Counted from the first letter of the stretch, positions 1 to 12,975 are shown. The stretch: 64,000 bases of DNA from Mycteria americana (GCF_035582795.1 NC_134369.1:57040001-57104000); one strand, 5' to 3'. Notes: generated by a model from the sequence alone, not told the origin. Translations and numbers: made by a program.

Positions 1-71
1 GGTTGCGGGGGCGTACTGGTCCCAGTGACTGGTATGTTTTTAATTCTTCAGTTAGAGTTTTGACTGCCTCT

Positions 72-624
72 TTATGTTCTAATTTCCACTCCCAGGGTTT
101 GCCATTGGAGTGAGTATAATGGGCTGGAAATGATAGAAAATCCAGGTACATCCTTCCTCCAATATCCTAAAGTTCCCATTAATTGTTGTAACTCCTTCCC
201 TGATTGGGGCATTTGCAGCTCTTCAATTTTTCTTAAGGTATCTGGAGGGATCACTGCACTGCCTGCTATCCACCAAATACCTAAAAATTGTACTTGGTCC
301 CTGACATTTTCTGGGTGGAATCTCAATTTCTGCTTTATTTAGTGCTTGCCATACTGCTGCTGCTCCTTCCCTCACCTTCTTGGGGGAAGTTCCTCCAATC
401 AGAATATCATCTATACATTGGTACCGTTTCACTTCTTGGGGGAGTGATACTGTCTGTAAAAGTTCAGTAAGTGCGGCATGAACAATCGTGGGTGAATGTT
501 TATACCCCTGTGGGAGTCTGTTAAAGGTGTATTGTATTCCCTCCCAAGTGAAAGCAAACTTCTCTTTATCCTCCTCCTTTAAGGGGACCATAAAGAACAT
601 AACTTTTACATCTAGCACCACCAT
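72..624 (-). pseudogene. Element A reverse transcriptase, palm and thumb remnant
   Basis: Two overlapping minus-strand frames together cover the middle and end of a retroviral reverse transcriptase. The 223-624 frame begins with the MVVLDVKVMFF strand that holds the first catalytic Asp, followed by the LPQGYKHSPT fingers/palm motif and CIDDILIGG, the YxDD box with Cys for Tyr. Homology then moves to the frame of 72-326 (FLGIWW, then LMGTLGYWRKDVPGFS, the thumb region), so a frameshift lies near position 300. The upstream part is cut off by the LTR at 632. Non-functional. Confidence 0.85.
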
Positions 625-631
625 CCATGGG

Positions 632-1200
632 TGTTGTGGTGGTTTTGGCTGAGATAGAGTTAATTTTCTTCATAGTAGCTAGTATGGGGCTATGTTTTGG
701 ATTTGTGCTGAAAACAGTGTTGATAACACAGGGATGTTTTAGTTGTTGCTAAGCAGTGCTTACACTGGCCAAGGACGTTTCAGCTTCCCATGCTCTGCCA
801 GGCGCACAAGAACTTGGGAGGGGGCACAGCCAAGACAGTTCATCCAAACTAGCCAAAGGGCTATTCCATACCATATGGCGTCATGCTCACTATATAAAGC
901 TGGGGAAGAAGGAAGGGGGGGACATTTGGAGTGATGGCGTTTGTCTTCCCAAGTCACTGGTAGGCGTGATGGAGCCCTGCTTTCCTGGAGATGGCTGAAC
1001 ACCTGCCTGCCCATGGGAAGGAGTGAATGAACTCCTTGTTTTGCTTTGCTTGCGTGCGTGGCTTTTGCTTTCCCTATTAAACTGTCTTTATCTCAGCCCA
1101 CGAGTTTTCTCACTTTTACTCTTCCGATTCTCTCCCCCATCCCACTGTGGGGGAGTGAGCAAGCGGCTGGGTGGGGCTGAGTTGCCGGCTGGGGTTAAAC
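632..1200 (+). mobile_element. Solo LTR (avian ERV) inserted in element A
   Basis: Begins TGTTGTGGTGG at 632. It has a TATA box (TATATAAAG, 891-899), a polyadenylation signal ATTAAA (1076-1081) and a pyrimidine-rich U5 followed by a G-rich end finishing GGGGTTAAAC at 1200. From memory of this common avian LTR family the end should continue for several more bases to a terminal CA, so the last few bases seem to be missing. No target-site duplication is visible at the two flanks. It separates two halves of one reverse transcriptase domain, which fixes the insertion order: element A first, this LTR later. Confidence 0.8.
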
Positions 1201-1480
1201 GTAGCCGTTAAGTCGGCAATGTTTGGCACAGCAGCTGTGTCGGCGTTCAGGTGCCGATAAATGACTGTTCCACGCCACCTCCAGTCTGGTTTCCGAAGGG
1301 GCCAGGCAGGTGAGTTGTGTGGGGAGTGGGCTCTGGAGATAATGTGTCGATTCTCCAAATCAGCTGTGACTTCAGAAATCCCATCTCCTGCCGCAGCAGA
1401 CGGGGAAATTGCGGCACGGGAGGGATTGCGGCTCGGGGCGGGCCGGGGCTGGGCGCAGTGCCCACGCTGCAGCCTCCCGC
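1201..1480 (-). pseudogene. Element A reverse transcriptase, N-terminal remnant
   Basis: Minus-strand reading shows the fingers region of reverse transcriptase: HSPHNSPAWPLRKPD (the S-P-x-x-S-P-x-W-P-v-r-K-P motif), then YRHLNADTAAVPNIADLTAT, a degraded form of the Y-R-x-L-N motif. The reading stops making sense exactly where the LTR begins near 1200 and resumes at 624, so this is the other half of the interrupted domain. The protease part just upstream is in another frame, which marks a frameshift near 1500. Confidence 0.75.
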
Positions 1481-1489
1481 TTCGGCGGG

Positions 1490-1894
1490 CTCGGGGCCGG
1501 TGTTGGAGCCACAGGACCACAGGCTGCCGGTCGGCAGGCGCCAGGGTCGTCCCTGTAAAACATCGAAACCTAAAATATTTTCCTGGTGGTCTTTAATTGC
1601 AAAGCGAGCAGTTGACAGGCGCTTCTCGCCCGGGAGCCATGAATGGACCTTGGCAGTCTGGCACTCAACACTCGCTCCCTTCACACCGGTAATCTTAACT
1701 CTTTGCCGTCCGGATCTCACGCCCAGCTTTTGGCATCTTGTGTTAATAGTGAAATTTGTGCTCCCATATCTATTAAAAAACTTTACCAATTGCCCTTGAG
1801 GACCAACTGGAATTAAAATGCATGGGCCATCGTCACTTACCCACTGATAAGCCTCCACTTTCCGGACAGGCAGGTCCAGTTGCCTTCCGGGCAC
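1490..1894 (-). pseudogene. Element A retroviral protease remnant
   Basis: The minus strand encodes a protease-like stretch with ITGVKGASVECQTA, then ILGFDVLQGRPWRLP, which I recognise as the flap and C-terminal part of an avian ERV aspartic protease. The active-site segment is present only in a neighbouring frame, as LIDMGAQISLLTQ near 1735-1775: the catalytic Asp and Gly remain but the Thr of D-T-G is Met. An in-frame stop lies just before it. At least two frame changes are needed to read the domain, so no active enzyme can be made. Confidence 0.75.
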
Positions 1895-2573
1895 TACTCG
1901 TTTTTTGACTTCATGTCCTGCAGTTCCTCCCTAAGGGAGAGGAAGGGGTTGTGTCCCTTTCTGGGGAATGGCGCCAGAGGAGCGAAATATGCTTCTTCCT
2001 TATCCGCCATTATCTCGTTTCTGGAAAACTTCAATCAGACTCAAGACAATGCCAGTGGGCTGACCTTGAATCACGGCTCTGGGAATGCCCAGGCCTAATG
2101 CACTCCTCCATAATCCATTCCTCCCTTCTCAAGATTCTGTTTGCGGGTTTTTAAATTTGTTTCCCTTTGATCTAATTTCTGTTCCCTGTTTCACGGGTCT
2201 TACTTTGTGATCTCCTCTCCCGGGCTTCAGGTTTTGTTTTTCAGCCGGTGCATGGCCCCAGCCCATTTCCCGGCTGTAATTAATAAAGTTGTGCATCAAG
2301 TCTGCCCATGCAGGGAGCTGCTTGCGGGCAGTTTGAGCCTAGTCCCTCATTGTGTTCTGTGTCTTTCTTGATCTCATCTCATTTTGCAACTAAATGGGGT
2401 TTAAGAATTGCTGGGGCTCCTCTAATCAGTGGTTTTAACATTGTGAAATCTACTGCAGCAGACAGTGGGACATCATGGGGTCCTCGTTTGTGCGTGGCTT
2501 GTATGCAAGCAGCTTTTGTGATGGCTGTAGAGAGCTCACTTAGAGATTTAATGGGGATTATGGAGAGTTCACA
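1895..2573 (-). pseudogene. Element A gag/pro junction, heavily degraded
   Basis: No open frame of useful length survives. Short pieces that read like the end of gag (for example AITKAACMQATHKRGPHD near 2500, minus strand) lie in a different frame from the main gag frame, followed by several stops. No Cys-His zinc knuckle could be made out in any frame. I treat it as eroded coding sequence of the same element. Confidence 0.5.
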
Positions 2574-3400
2574 TCACGCCACGCTGTCTATTCCTCCAGC
2601 CCAATAAGCTACTCGGCTGGTGATGGAATGGGGTGTATTTGTCGGGTCGGGTCCTAAATTTAAGAAAACTCCCAGACCCCAATACCCACTTGCTTCGTCC
2701 TCGCTCAACATTATTCGGTCTCTGCTGCTGAGGCGTAACTCGCCACAAGTATCCAGTGCCAGTTTCACCTGTTTTCTGCTATCTCTCTCTTGCAAATTTG
2801 TCAGTTGCAAAGGATCCCAGGGGCTGGTTCGCATAGTATGTCGTGGATGACCACCCCGAGATCCCACAGTTCTTTCTGTTTTAACAACGGGTCTGGCTTC
2901 ATATTCAGGAGGATTTGAGGAGAACAAAGGGTCGTCTTCTTCTGGCTTGCTATCATTGGGATTACTCCAGATGTCTCCATCCCAGTCTTCAGGCAACAGT
3001 ATTAGTTTCCTAACCTGTACGATGTCAGAGAGGCGGGGAGCCTGTATAAACATCTTCTCGACCTTTTCTCCCAACTTTTGTCTTTTTTCCTTATCCTCCT
3101 GTAACTGTTTCTGTAGCTGTTCAATTTTTAAAGACAGTAACAACTCAGTTGACTTTCTACCTTCTATTTCTTTCTCTAGGTCCTGCTCCTTTCTATTTCT
3201 GTTCTCCCTTTCTTGATGTGCAGCTTCTAAACAGGCACCTAGCATCTTGCAGATAACTCCTTTCCATTTTCCATTCTTTGTGCGGCCCTCAGTTGCTTTT
3301 AGGTGTTCTTCAACAGCTTCCCAATTATGCCAGTTGTCACGCGGCCATTATTCTGAGAAGCTGGGACTCAGATTCAGTCCATGCCTCCGTAAATAATCGG
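2574..3400 (-). pseudogene. Element A gag remnant with coiled coil and capsid-like part
   Basis: The main open frame is 2574-3245 and the same frame stays open upstream to about 3350, where a stop interrupts it. The N-terminal third is a highly charged coiled coil rich in Glu, Lys, Gln and Leu (around 3060-3230). Next is an acidic linker with NPPEYEARPV, which resembles a P-P-x-Y late-domain core shifted by one residue. The last part (SPWDPLQLTNLQ to GGID) looks like the capsid region of avian ERV-L-type gag. The frame ends early at 2574. Structural protein of a virus particle in its original form; not functional here. Confidence 0.75.
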
Positions 3401-3418
3401 TGATACTACTACTGACTA

Positions 3419-4200
3419 TGCCAATTGGTCACGGACAGAGTGATGCACTTCACTTGTAAGAGAGAAGCAAAAATATACTTTATTGATATAAAACAGTGAG
3501 TTAACAAGGTTCAGTGGTAAATGCGACAGTGGCTTAACAAGATTCGATGGCAAGGTACACTTGATTATATACTGCATAGGGGACAGGGTCAGACAAAACT
3601 GTCAGGGAGACCCTCCCGTTGAGTCATGAGGTTCAGAAAGGACCCCCTTGCTTTCTACACTCCTTCTCAGAGAGGAGTCTAGGTGCGGCTGGATCCAATG
3701 CTAGTCCCAGACTTGGTCAATGGTTTATGTCTAAAGGATTATATATGCCAAATCAATCCTTTATATCACTTAGCTAAGATTTCACAGTTCAGCATGCTGT
3801 TAGTCACTTACCCAGGATCTGTTGCAGCAAGGAATCTCTCAACCTCGAGGGGTAGCTTTGAGAGGCATCCCTGCTCAAGGGGAGATCCTGGCATGCAGCC
3901 CGCTGCCGTGCAGGAGAGCTCAAAGGGCTCTTGGGCTGCTCACTAATTATGGGGGTAAGATGATTGACCCATAGTCATATTTGCATACTGGCCACAGATT
4001 TTAGTTTCTTCACTGTGGTTGGGTGGGGGAATTGCACAATAGCCCTTGGCTATTGTGTTGTTAATCTGTTTCCCAAATCCACTTTGAGCCAGAGGCAGCC
4101 ATCATGACCAGATGCATCCATTACGACCATCACTGGTGTTATCACCTGAGCAGGGTTACGGGAGATAAAGGTCAGGTGTGTGGGGGAGCACACTGTCACA
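3419..4200 (-). mobile_element. Element A 5' LTR
   Basis: On the minus strand the sequence starts TGTGACAGTGTGCTCC at 4200 and ends near 3419-3430 with CA. It has TATA-like boxes (TATATAA at 3739-3745, TATAAA at 3760-3765) and an AATAAA signal at 3479-3484 in the expected order for U3-R-U5. Ends are approximate by about 15 bases because the partner LTR is outside the window. No primer binding site could be assigned with confidence next to it. Confidence 0.6.
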
Positions 4201-5044
4201 CTCCTCCTTCCTACACTCCCTCCCCGATGGCAATCCAGCCCGGGGGGGCTCCTCAGCTCTGGGGTGGAAAAGGTAGAGGAGGGCATCAGGAGCAGAGGCT
4301 CTCCAGGGCCAGATAATGTGAATGGGAATGGAGGAGCAGGAAAGGGCAGGATGCAAACGTCGCAGATCCCATGATACCATGGCAGTACTTTGGTACTGGT
4401 CAGTAACACAGACACTGCACTGTGTTATCACAGCGTCCATCACTCTGTATGAGAGGTGATTCATTACCTATAAAAGACAGGGGCTCTACTGACTTATGCC
4501 TGGGGAACACCTTGCCCAAGATTTCCAGTGTCGTAACAGCATGTTCCATTCACAGCTCTCCTGCAGGCTGCCAAATCTCTATACTAGAGCAAGCTTGCTG
4601 GAAAACACTACCAAATTGGAAAGGAAGCGTCTGACACTGCTTTGCACCAGGCTGCAGTGAACCAAGCCCCTGACTTCTCCCTCACACCAGTCTCAACAGG
4701 AGAGCTGGTTGCTAAAGTTTTGTTTCCTAAGAGTCACTGAATTAGACACTCCTAAGTGACTCACCAGCTGATGAAGCTAGAGGCACTCATTGCAGGCAGC
4801 ATCAAGTTCTTTCAGATCTAGCCTCAAACTCCTTGTCTTTTGTCTCAGTCCAAAGGTAGCATCAGTTTTAACAGCTCTGCATCAAACCACTCCTCAAGAC
4901 CAGCCCTCCTTGAGTCACCAAGAATTATTCAGCTAGTAAAAGCCCTGTGGGACAGCAGCAGTATACTGTTCATGCCCCATGCTTATTGCCAAAGTCAACA
5001 AGGAGTGGTACTGGTGCCAAGGATGCTAACCTATAGGTAGCAAG

Positions 5045-5072
5045 CTTACCACCGTAGGCAAGCGGTGGTAAG
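5045..5072. repeat. Perfect 10-bp inverted repeat, 8-nt loop
   Basis: CTTACCACCG (5045-5054), loop TAGGCAAG, then CGGTGGTAAG (5063-5072). The arms are exact complements and could form a stable hairpin. No terminator or RNA-gene context is visible. Confidence 0.8.
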
Positions 5073-8000
5073 AGCAAGCACTGGTGCCTCGGCTGGCAGG
5101 TGTGGAGCTGGGCCCAGAGCCCAGGACTGCAGATTCACACATGATGTCTAAAATGTCCCACCACTGTGCTGCAGATCACGCTCCCTTCTTGCCTTGTGAA
5201 TCCCAAGCTCCACCCTGGGCAGCTGCTGAAGCAGGGCTTCGTACTGCCTCCACCTCGCTCTTGCCCAGGCACTGCCATGAGATTTAATTTGGACCTCTCA
5301 ACCTGAGGGCAGGGAAAGAGCCTCAAATTCATTTCTAATCGCCATGCCCTTGATAAGAGATGAACACTGTGTCCCTGTGCTGCAGCGCTTTAAAAAAATC
5401 AGTGACTGCTGCTCTCTTCTGGGGCAGGCTGCATGTAGGGCTGCGCGCCGGTGGCCCTGGGTCCTCAGTGCAAACACTACGTCCCTTCAATCCCAAATCA
5501 GCTGCCCCAAGCTACGGGAAGGTGAGGGAGAACACACAAACTCTTTCCATAATGTCGCTAGCAGGAATCTTTAGGTAATGCCTTACAGTGAGTGTGGGGG
5601 TTTTGAGCAAAGGGAAGTAAGTATCCATCTCTGGGATTGGGTCCCACTTCACAGGCATTTTTTTTTTTGGCTAAATAGCTGACCTAGGGCATTGGGAACT
5701 TGAACCTGCATTTCTCAGTTCCCAGCGGTGTGTTCCTCTCACAGGAGGCACCATATTGTCACATGCATTTGAAAACCCCTCTCAACCTGAAAAGCTGCTA
5801 GCAGGGAGCAACGTAATACCATTGCCCAAAACAGCATAATCCTGCCTTCATATCAGCGTGACTGTCCCTGAAAGTCACACGGATATGGGGACCCGTGGTG
5901 CCAAGCACCTGGGTAGGCACGTGCTGGTGAGAGCCTTGTCTCTGGTCCCCCCCTGCTCTCCAGCGAGGGTGCGGTAGTGATGGCTCTTCATCCAAAGCAC
6001 GGGACAGTGGGCTGGACAGGACTGGGCTGCTCACTGGACTATCCTGGGTGATGTTTTGTATGAAAATTGCCTTTTGATCACATGGAGGATCAGAGAAATA
6101 GCTTTTCTCCAGCAGGTACCACAGCCCCATGTCCAGTCAGTCCACTGGAAAACAAATAGCAATTGCTTCCTCTTTCAGAAAAGTGTGATGTAGCAGTTCA
6201 CTGACTCGGTCACCCCAGATTCTGCTAAGTTCCACAGTTCAGATTTTTTAATGATTTTCTGATACTAGATATAGTGCTGCTGTATAGTTAAAGACCCAGA
6301 ATGAACCAGTACCCCTGTGGGCTGTACAGATATAAAAAAAACCAAACCAAAACCACCAAAACCACCCCACCTGTGCTCATTTGGAGAAGGACATGGATTT
6401 TCCTTTGGTGTTGAAGGCTCAATTCAATAGTATTTAGAAGCTGATATTGTTTGATCAATAGGAATTATCAAAGCTCAGTTCACAGCTTAGAAACCTTTAA
6501 AAGACATCCTCTTTATAACAAACTACTGTACAACCACCCCAGGACAAAGTCAGAACAACAACCAACAGCAAACTAAGTTGTACAGTAAGATAAAGAAGAA
6601 AATAAGAATGTGTTTAAAGGCCTGAGGAAGGCAAGTGTTTTTGTTGCTGATGTGTTAAGAGAAATGACTGAAGAACAGTTTATGCGTGTGAAAACATGAC
6701 CCCAGTAACCCTGTCCAGGCCAGCCAGCGGATGGGCAGCGTGCTCTGCTGACGGGAGGGACAGCCCGCACCGCAGAGCTCTGCAAGGTTTCATTTACCAT
6801 GGGTAGCATCATGGGTATCTTATGTGATCAGCTTCACTGGGACTTAAAAAGCAGGATTTAGAGGTGACTGGGCACATCCTATTCATTCTGACTGCCTCTG
6901 CCCATCTCCTGGTGCCCTCTCTTTTCTCCGAGTGTCCTTGCCCAAGAACGCTGCGTGGGTCTCACTTCCCGTGTTTACCACTGTGGATAAAGCCAGCTTC
7001 ACGCAGACGAAAGGACAAAGCATCAGTCACACGGAGAAGGCTGTCATGCACCAGTCCTGGAGTGAATCTTGTTAACAGAACCACTGCTAATAGGCACTGC
7101 TAATGCTTAAACTGCTTCTGAATGAAAACAAGACTTTCCAAAAGCATGGGTTTTGATAGAAAATGTAACTGCCCTTTGAGATACTACAACGCATATGTAA
7201 ATACCTGAAAAATGAAAGTCACAGGGTCTTTAGACTCGAGTTGCACTTTACTCCCTGTATCCTTCAGCCTTCCTAGAGGCCAGGATCACCCCCTCTCCCC
7301 CCAGGGAGCGAGGCCAGGGCCTCCCAGGGCGAGGAGGCTGAGGGGTCATCTCAGGATCCCAGCCTTAAGATGAGAATGACAGCTGCAAATGTAAAATGCG
7401 ACTTTTAAGAGGCATTCCAGCTCCTGTTTTGACTGCAGTCTTTCATGTTTTTGGAAATTAAGTCAGAATTTTCCACTGAATGAAACATTTCCATTTCAGC
7501 AACAATTTCCCTCGCTTCCCCTCTCCTACCAAAATGCTTCAAAGGATTTCAACTAAAACTGTAAACTGCTGCATATCATTTTTGTTCCCTTATTCTTTTC
7601 TTTAGGCCACCCTAAGTCCCTTTTCTGTAAGAAAACCAAATGTTTGGAGTTGCTGTGGTCTTTGTTTCCATGACAGGGCTACGAGGGCAGAATAGTGCCC
7701 TCGCTGGACTCGGTTTCTCTGGCATAAATCAAAAGCCCTGACAATTACACGGCAAAACTCAGAAACGCCTCATTCCTCCTCTTTGCACCTTTGTTTAGCC
7801 TGTGCAGAGTGTAAAATGCAACCGAATTGTACTGGTCCCAGGCAGCTCTGGGTGCAGGGCAGCGGCAACCAAATACTGCTATTCCTCACCTGCAGTTCCC
7901 TACCATCTTCTTCCAGGTCCCATGGAGACTTCTGCCTTCAGCTGCTCATCATTGCCCGCTGCACGGACGTGCCATTGATCCTAGCCCAGGTCACCTGTAC

Positions 8001-11000
8001 TGAAGCGGGATGACCAGACTCCCAGCCCTCTGCTCCCCTTCGCCACTGGGCATCCCCCAGCGGGAGAGGTGGTTCTGCAGCTATACCCACCGTGGAAAAC
8101 CCCTCCCAGAAAGCACATGCAGCAGGTGCATTTGACACTGGAGCAGTTCAAAGGAGATTCGGCACAACTGAAGAGAAGACCTACTACCTGATTTATCATT
8201 GGTCACAGTCAGTTTAGAGCCATCATTTTTCTCCAGCAGCCAGCCAGAATCCGTACAGAGAAAGAAAATGTGACCCTGCTGAGGCTTTTGGTTGTTTACT
8301 TGGCAAGAGGAAGGGAGGAAAGAGGAGAGAGGGATAGGGAGAGCAGGACCATCCGGATCCTGGACTTATGACTGGCCTCTCTACAGGGAACAAACAGCTC
8401 TGCTGGGAACTCAGAAAAGACCTTGCTCGGTGTCAAAATTTCGCATCTCGGGCAAGGGAAGAAAGCAGTAACCAAAGCTTGGGCAGCGCAGTTTATCTGA
8501 CTGATTATGCCATGTTTTGATCTTCTTTCCCCAAAACAGCATTGTGCAAGCAACCGCTCATTTTCTGCTTTCTACACGAAAGGGCTGTTTCTCCTTTAAT
8601 GGATTATTGGCAGAATACAGGCCTGAAATCTCCAGACTGCTTTATGATGTGAAAAGACACAAGTTAAAAGAAGAATCATACTTTTCCAGGCTCTGGCAAA
8701 GCTGTTTGTTTTCAGTGTGGGCCTCAGGAGGATGGCAAGGTTATTTGTAGAAAGCTTGTGTTAATGTTGTGTAGGTTCCCTTCCATGCCACTGCTATCGA
8801 GCCTATTTCCAGAATTAACCACTTTTTACAATGAGCAGTAGCTATGTTCCAAGTTGATACACAGGAATCAATACAATTCTGAATCGGAGAAGTGTTTAAC
8901 GATGCTATTAAGAAACCACTGTTTGAATGCTGGCTTTACTAGTTCAGTGAAATGGGGATTTAATCAGGCATCAATACCATTCCAGCTGGATTACATCTGG
9001 GTGGATACTTTGAACTGCCTCTTTCCCCCAAAAGTCAAGAGGACTGTTGTGACCAAAGATGTGGTCTTCCCTTCCCTAAGAACAATAGCTTGCGTGGTTC
9101 GGTTTAGGATATACCGGTGACTTGGAATACATTGGGATAAAAATGCATAATGCAGAAACACAAAGCAGGCACGTTACTTGTAAAGTGCTTCTTAAATCAC
9201 ACAGATATCCGTATTTCAACAGAATGTGCTTATTGCCTTATGCAGTGGAAGTCATCGTGCTGACTTAAAGCTGCTGATTTAGAGAGCTAATTGACTCTGG
9301 TCATATTTAAACTCTCTTGCACAAACTGAATAACAACTACAAGTTTAAAAAAATCCCATGTTCAAAAATATAAAGTGGTCACAGTCTTTGGCAGCAATTA
9401 AGCAACAGCACAAAAGAAAAAAGTGTAAAAGAATATTAACAGTACTAAGGCTAATCCACCCTTCTGAAAAACTGCAGAAGCTTCGCCGTTAAGACACTTG
9501 CAGTAACCAGACTGCTAGTAATGGTAAGTTCACACCACCGCCTCGGAAGCCTGCCTTCCTTAGTAAAAGTGGTCTCAGGAAGAGGACTCCTCCACACAGG
9601 TGGTGACATTGCCAGCTTCCAAGGTGCCCGGAATAGCTAGGTGGAGGTGTGCCTTTTGGGTATCCTGGAGAATAGTAGTGAAATGATGAGAACAGCAAAT
9701 ACCATGGTTCTAAGGACTGTATTCCTAAAGGACTAGGAAGCCTGGACAGGAACATCAGTTAACCGCAGATCAGCCAAATTAAGGTAGGACGCAATAATGC
9801 ATTTACTGGCAATAGAGGCAATGTTCTAATCGACAGATTTTTGCTGAAGCTGAGGCAGTTTGACAGGTCGCAGCCGCAGCCCCTGACACCCACCCTGGGG
9901 CTGATGGACCCCGACGTGCCAGCCAGTCTGCCCCAGTGCAGGGATTTCGGGAGCCTCCTGCAGCTGCTTGGGGCACCGACAGATGCTGTTAGCAGTGGAA
10001 CTACAAGAGTATCAGTTCCAGCCAGCCACGCCACGGACTGCGGAGGTTTCGGTTTGCTGGAAATTCAGAAAAATGTTGGTTTCCACCCAATTTGGATCAA
10101 AACCAGTTTTTTTTTTTTAAATCCAAAACTTTCCCATGACCTCTCACTTTTTAGTTGGCTCTGCTTACTACCTGCACACACAGTGCTTCATGTAGGAACC
10201 CTACTCTGGAGAGAGGTCAAAGGCATACAGTAATATACAGAATACCAAGCCCAAGACCCAAGACAGAGACAAATACAGATTTGCCTCAAACCAAGCAATT
10301 AAAATCTTGTTTTATACTGTTGGAACTTAATCTGAATCTCACTCAGTATTAGAGCAACAAGGTCAAACACTTGAAGTCTTATATTTTTTAAGCAAGACTG
10401 AGTTTGTTAAAGGAATATAAAAATCCATCAAGAATATGAAAATCCTAAACAAGATTTTGAACAGCATTTACCAATTTAATTACTTAATGGAAAAGGCAGC
10501 AAGAAGACTGTGCTTTATTTTTACACTAATAAAAAAGCATCAGCTGGTGGGATAGCAATCTGATGAAGCTGTATCTTTTTCCAAAACTAGATCTGCTTAA
10601 AAAAAAAATTTTGTATTCATGATGCAAGATCATCATGTTCAAGAGAGATTCTTCCCATCGCATACCATGTTCTGTGTAGAACAGCCATATCCCTTCCACC
10701 TGAAACATATTCTCCAGGGACAAGGAAAAGACAAGGAAAGGAATGGGAATAGAATAGAATAAAAATAAATCTCTCATGAAGCACACCAGATGCTATGAAT
10801 GTTGTGTTTCAAAGATTACTCCAATCTCTAATTTCTGGGATCGGTACGAGACCTCTGTGGAGGACTGATTAACCCACACCTGCCTGTCGCCAGTTGTTGG
10901 GTTTTTTTTTCAATATTCCTTCTCAACAGCTGCTTCTGACTGCTGTCAGAGATGGAAACTGGTCTACTGCTGCAATCCACAGCAGCAATTCCTACATTTC

Positions 11001-12756
11001 ACAACTCAGCCTATTGCCAAGCGGCTGCGTGCCCTCAGGAGCTACAGAATTGGTACATACGTATCTCATCAAAACAAGATACTTATCACATCACCATTAT
11101 AGGATTAAGCACACGCAATCGTAGTTCAATTCAGTTTCCTAGTTGAAGAAGCATCGTTGTGTTACTTGACTGGCACTCAGTGAATGTCTTGCTCTCAGTG
11201 TTAGAATTAAATCTGGATAGTGTTTGATGTTATGGATTGAATTAAATCCAGCCTACTTTTGATTCATAGTCTCACTCCTTTACAGGAACCTGAGGAGGAA
11301 TTGTAAACTTTAAATAGGGCTTCTGCCCTACGAACTGGGAAAATTACTGAAAACATTGAATACTGACAGCAGAAAAAGTACTGACTGACTTTCAGGCAAC
11401 AGAATTACATAAAACTGAGTATGAGCACTGACTGTATAAAAGCTTATGAAGCTCAAGAGTAAAAATTAAGACCAAGTATCTGGTAGATTCCTCTTAAATT
11501 TAATATTCCCCATATTCATAACAGTCATGACTTGAATCTAGTAGATTCCCATATTTCTGCAACCTTGCTGTGGCTCTGTCATCCCACAAAAGGGTTCTTG
11601 CAACTCTTGAACAGGCTTTCCAGGATTGCAGTGTGAGACTACGTGAAGAAGTGGGAGTCCCTAAATCATTGTTTGCTGAAAAATGGGAGGATTTATCAGG
11701 TGCAAGCAGACTCTGTACTTGCTCTATTTGTTTCACGCTTTTTATAGCCTGGCTTCTGGATTGGGTTTCTTTTACCATCAGTGTTTAGAGCAAGAGCAAG
11801 AAACTAAAGCCAGGAGAGGGCAGGTGCTGTGGGCAGCATCCCCTGCTGTCTTTCACGGCTGTGCCCAATGCCCCAGAGGGACATGGGGACTTGGCTGCAG
11901 AGCCCATCCCTATGGCTTTTCCCTGGGTTTGTACTTTTGCAGGCACCAACAGAACTTCAGCAAACTGGGATCCAGCTGCTCCAGCTTCTTGAGGGAAGCT
12001 CAACAGAGGGTAGCAATGTCACCTCTGGGTCGTGCCTGTGGATATCCACCCCCAAGATGTGCTTGGCAAACAGCCCCATTGCATGCACCCAGGCTCCCAG
12101 GGCCCTCCTGCTGCCCCGTGCAAGATCTGCATGCAGCTAACCAGCATAAATGGAGACCTGGTCTCAGCCTGTGTGCCCATCGCAATTAGGAGTCTACAGA
12201 GTGTAAGTACCAATGAGTGAAGCATCTGAGTGAGATTTCCCCAAAAGAGACACCCACAAGAGGTGTCCGCTGAGGCCATTTACCAACAAAAGTTTGGAGA
12301 GTTAAAATGTCCTTGTTTCAGGCAGGAGGCACGTGGGGAAAACAATCCAGAACTGCTGTGTCTGGACAGCTTTGGAACAGTAACAGGGGTTTGTTCATCT
12401 GATTACAAAGCACTGGTCCTCGCTGTCAAGACCCACATCTGTCCGCTTGCTTCACACCGCTGTTTTGTCGAGAAGTTTTCCAGCTTCCTTTGCCCTGCCT
12501 CGCTAGGGTAGACCTAAAGGACAACTGTGATCATCTTCATCTCCGCGACTCAACATACACAGATCTACACGAGTGCACAAGAACGAAATGGATGCAAAAT
12601 GCTGAGGATTTAAGTGAGGCTAAAGTCTAGTCTGCTTCATGTTCTTTGTTGCTGAGATAAATGAGTTACCAAAAAAAAGTAAGTTTGGGCAAGTAAAAGG
12701 GGCAATGCAAATACTCAATGCTCATAATTTCACCCACAAGCCACAAAGAGGAATAT

Positions 12757-12760
<4 letters not shown>

Positions 12761-12803
<43 letters not shown>

Positions 12804-12813
12804 GATATATATA
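12761..12813. repeat. (CA)n/(TA)n microsatellite
   Basis: A run of about a dozen CA units is flanked by TA repeats on both sides, ending in TAGATATATATA. Ordinary dinucleotide microsatellite, probably polymorphic. Confidence 0.9.
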
Positions 12814-12975
12814 AAAACTTGGCCTGTGACACCTCTTGCCGAGGCTAACGAAGCAGAGTGTATTACACCGACAGGTCATAATTACTCTGGTCACAGTCCC
12901 TTATGTTTCCCACCCAGACACTTTCGCTGCAGAAGCCCAGGTTTGGACCACGGGAGCGGGGAGGATGCCCGAGGC

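Larger units (their letters stand above)
1..4200 (-). mobile_element. Endogenous retrovirus A, 5' part (ERV-L-like), broken
   Basis: Reading down the minus strand there is an LTR (about 4200 to 3419), then gag, protease and reverse transcriptase remnants; the rest of pol and the 3' LTR would lie before the window. Gag has a long coiled coil and no zinc knuckle that I can see, and the reverse transcriptase has a C-I-D-D active-site box. I infer a class III / ERV-L-like avian element from the gag style; the class is not proven. All genes carry stops and frame changes, so it is a dead copy. A separate LTR in plus orientation (632-1200) is inserted in its reverse transcriptase. Confidence 0.85.

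Noticed and set aside
11683-12189. Plus-strand frame of 168 codons in the left intergenic region
   Set aside because: Overlaps several frames on both strands, is rich in Cys and Trp without pattern, and resembles no family.
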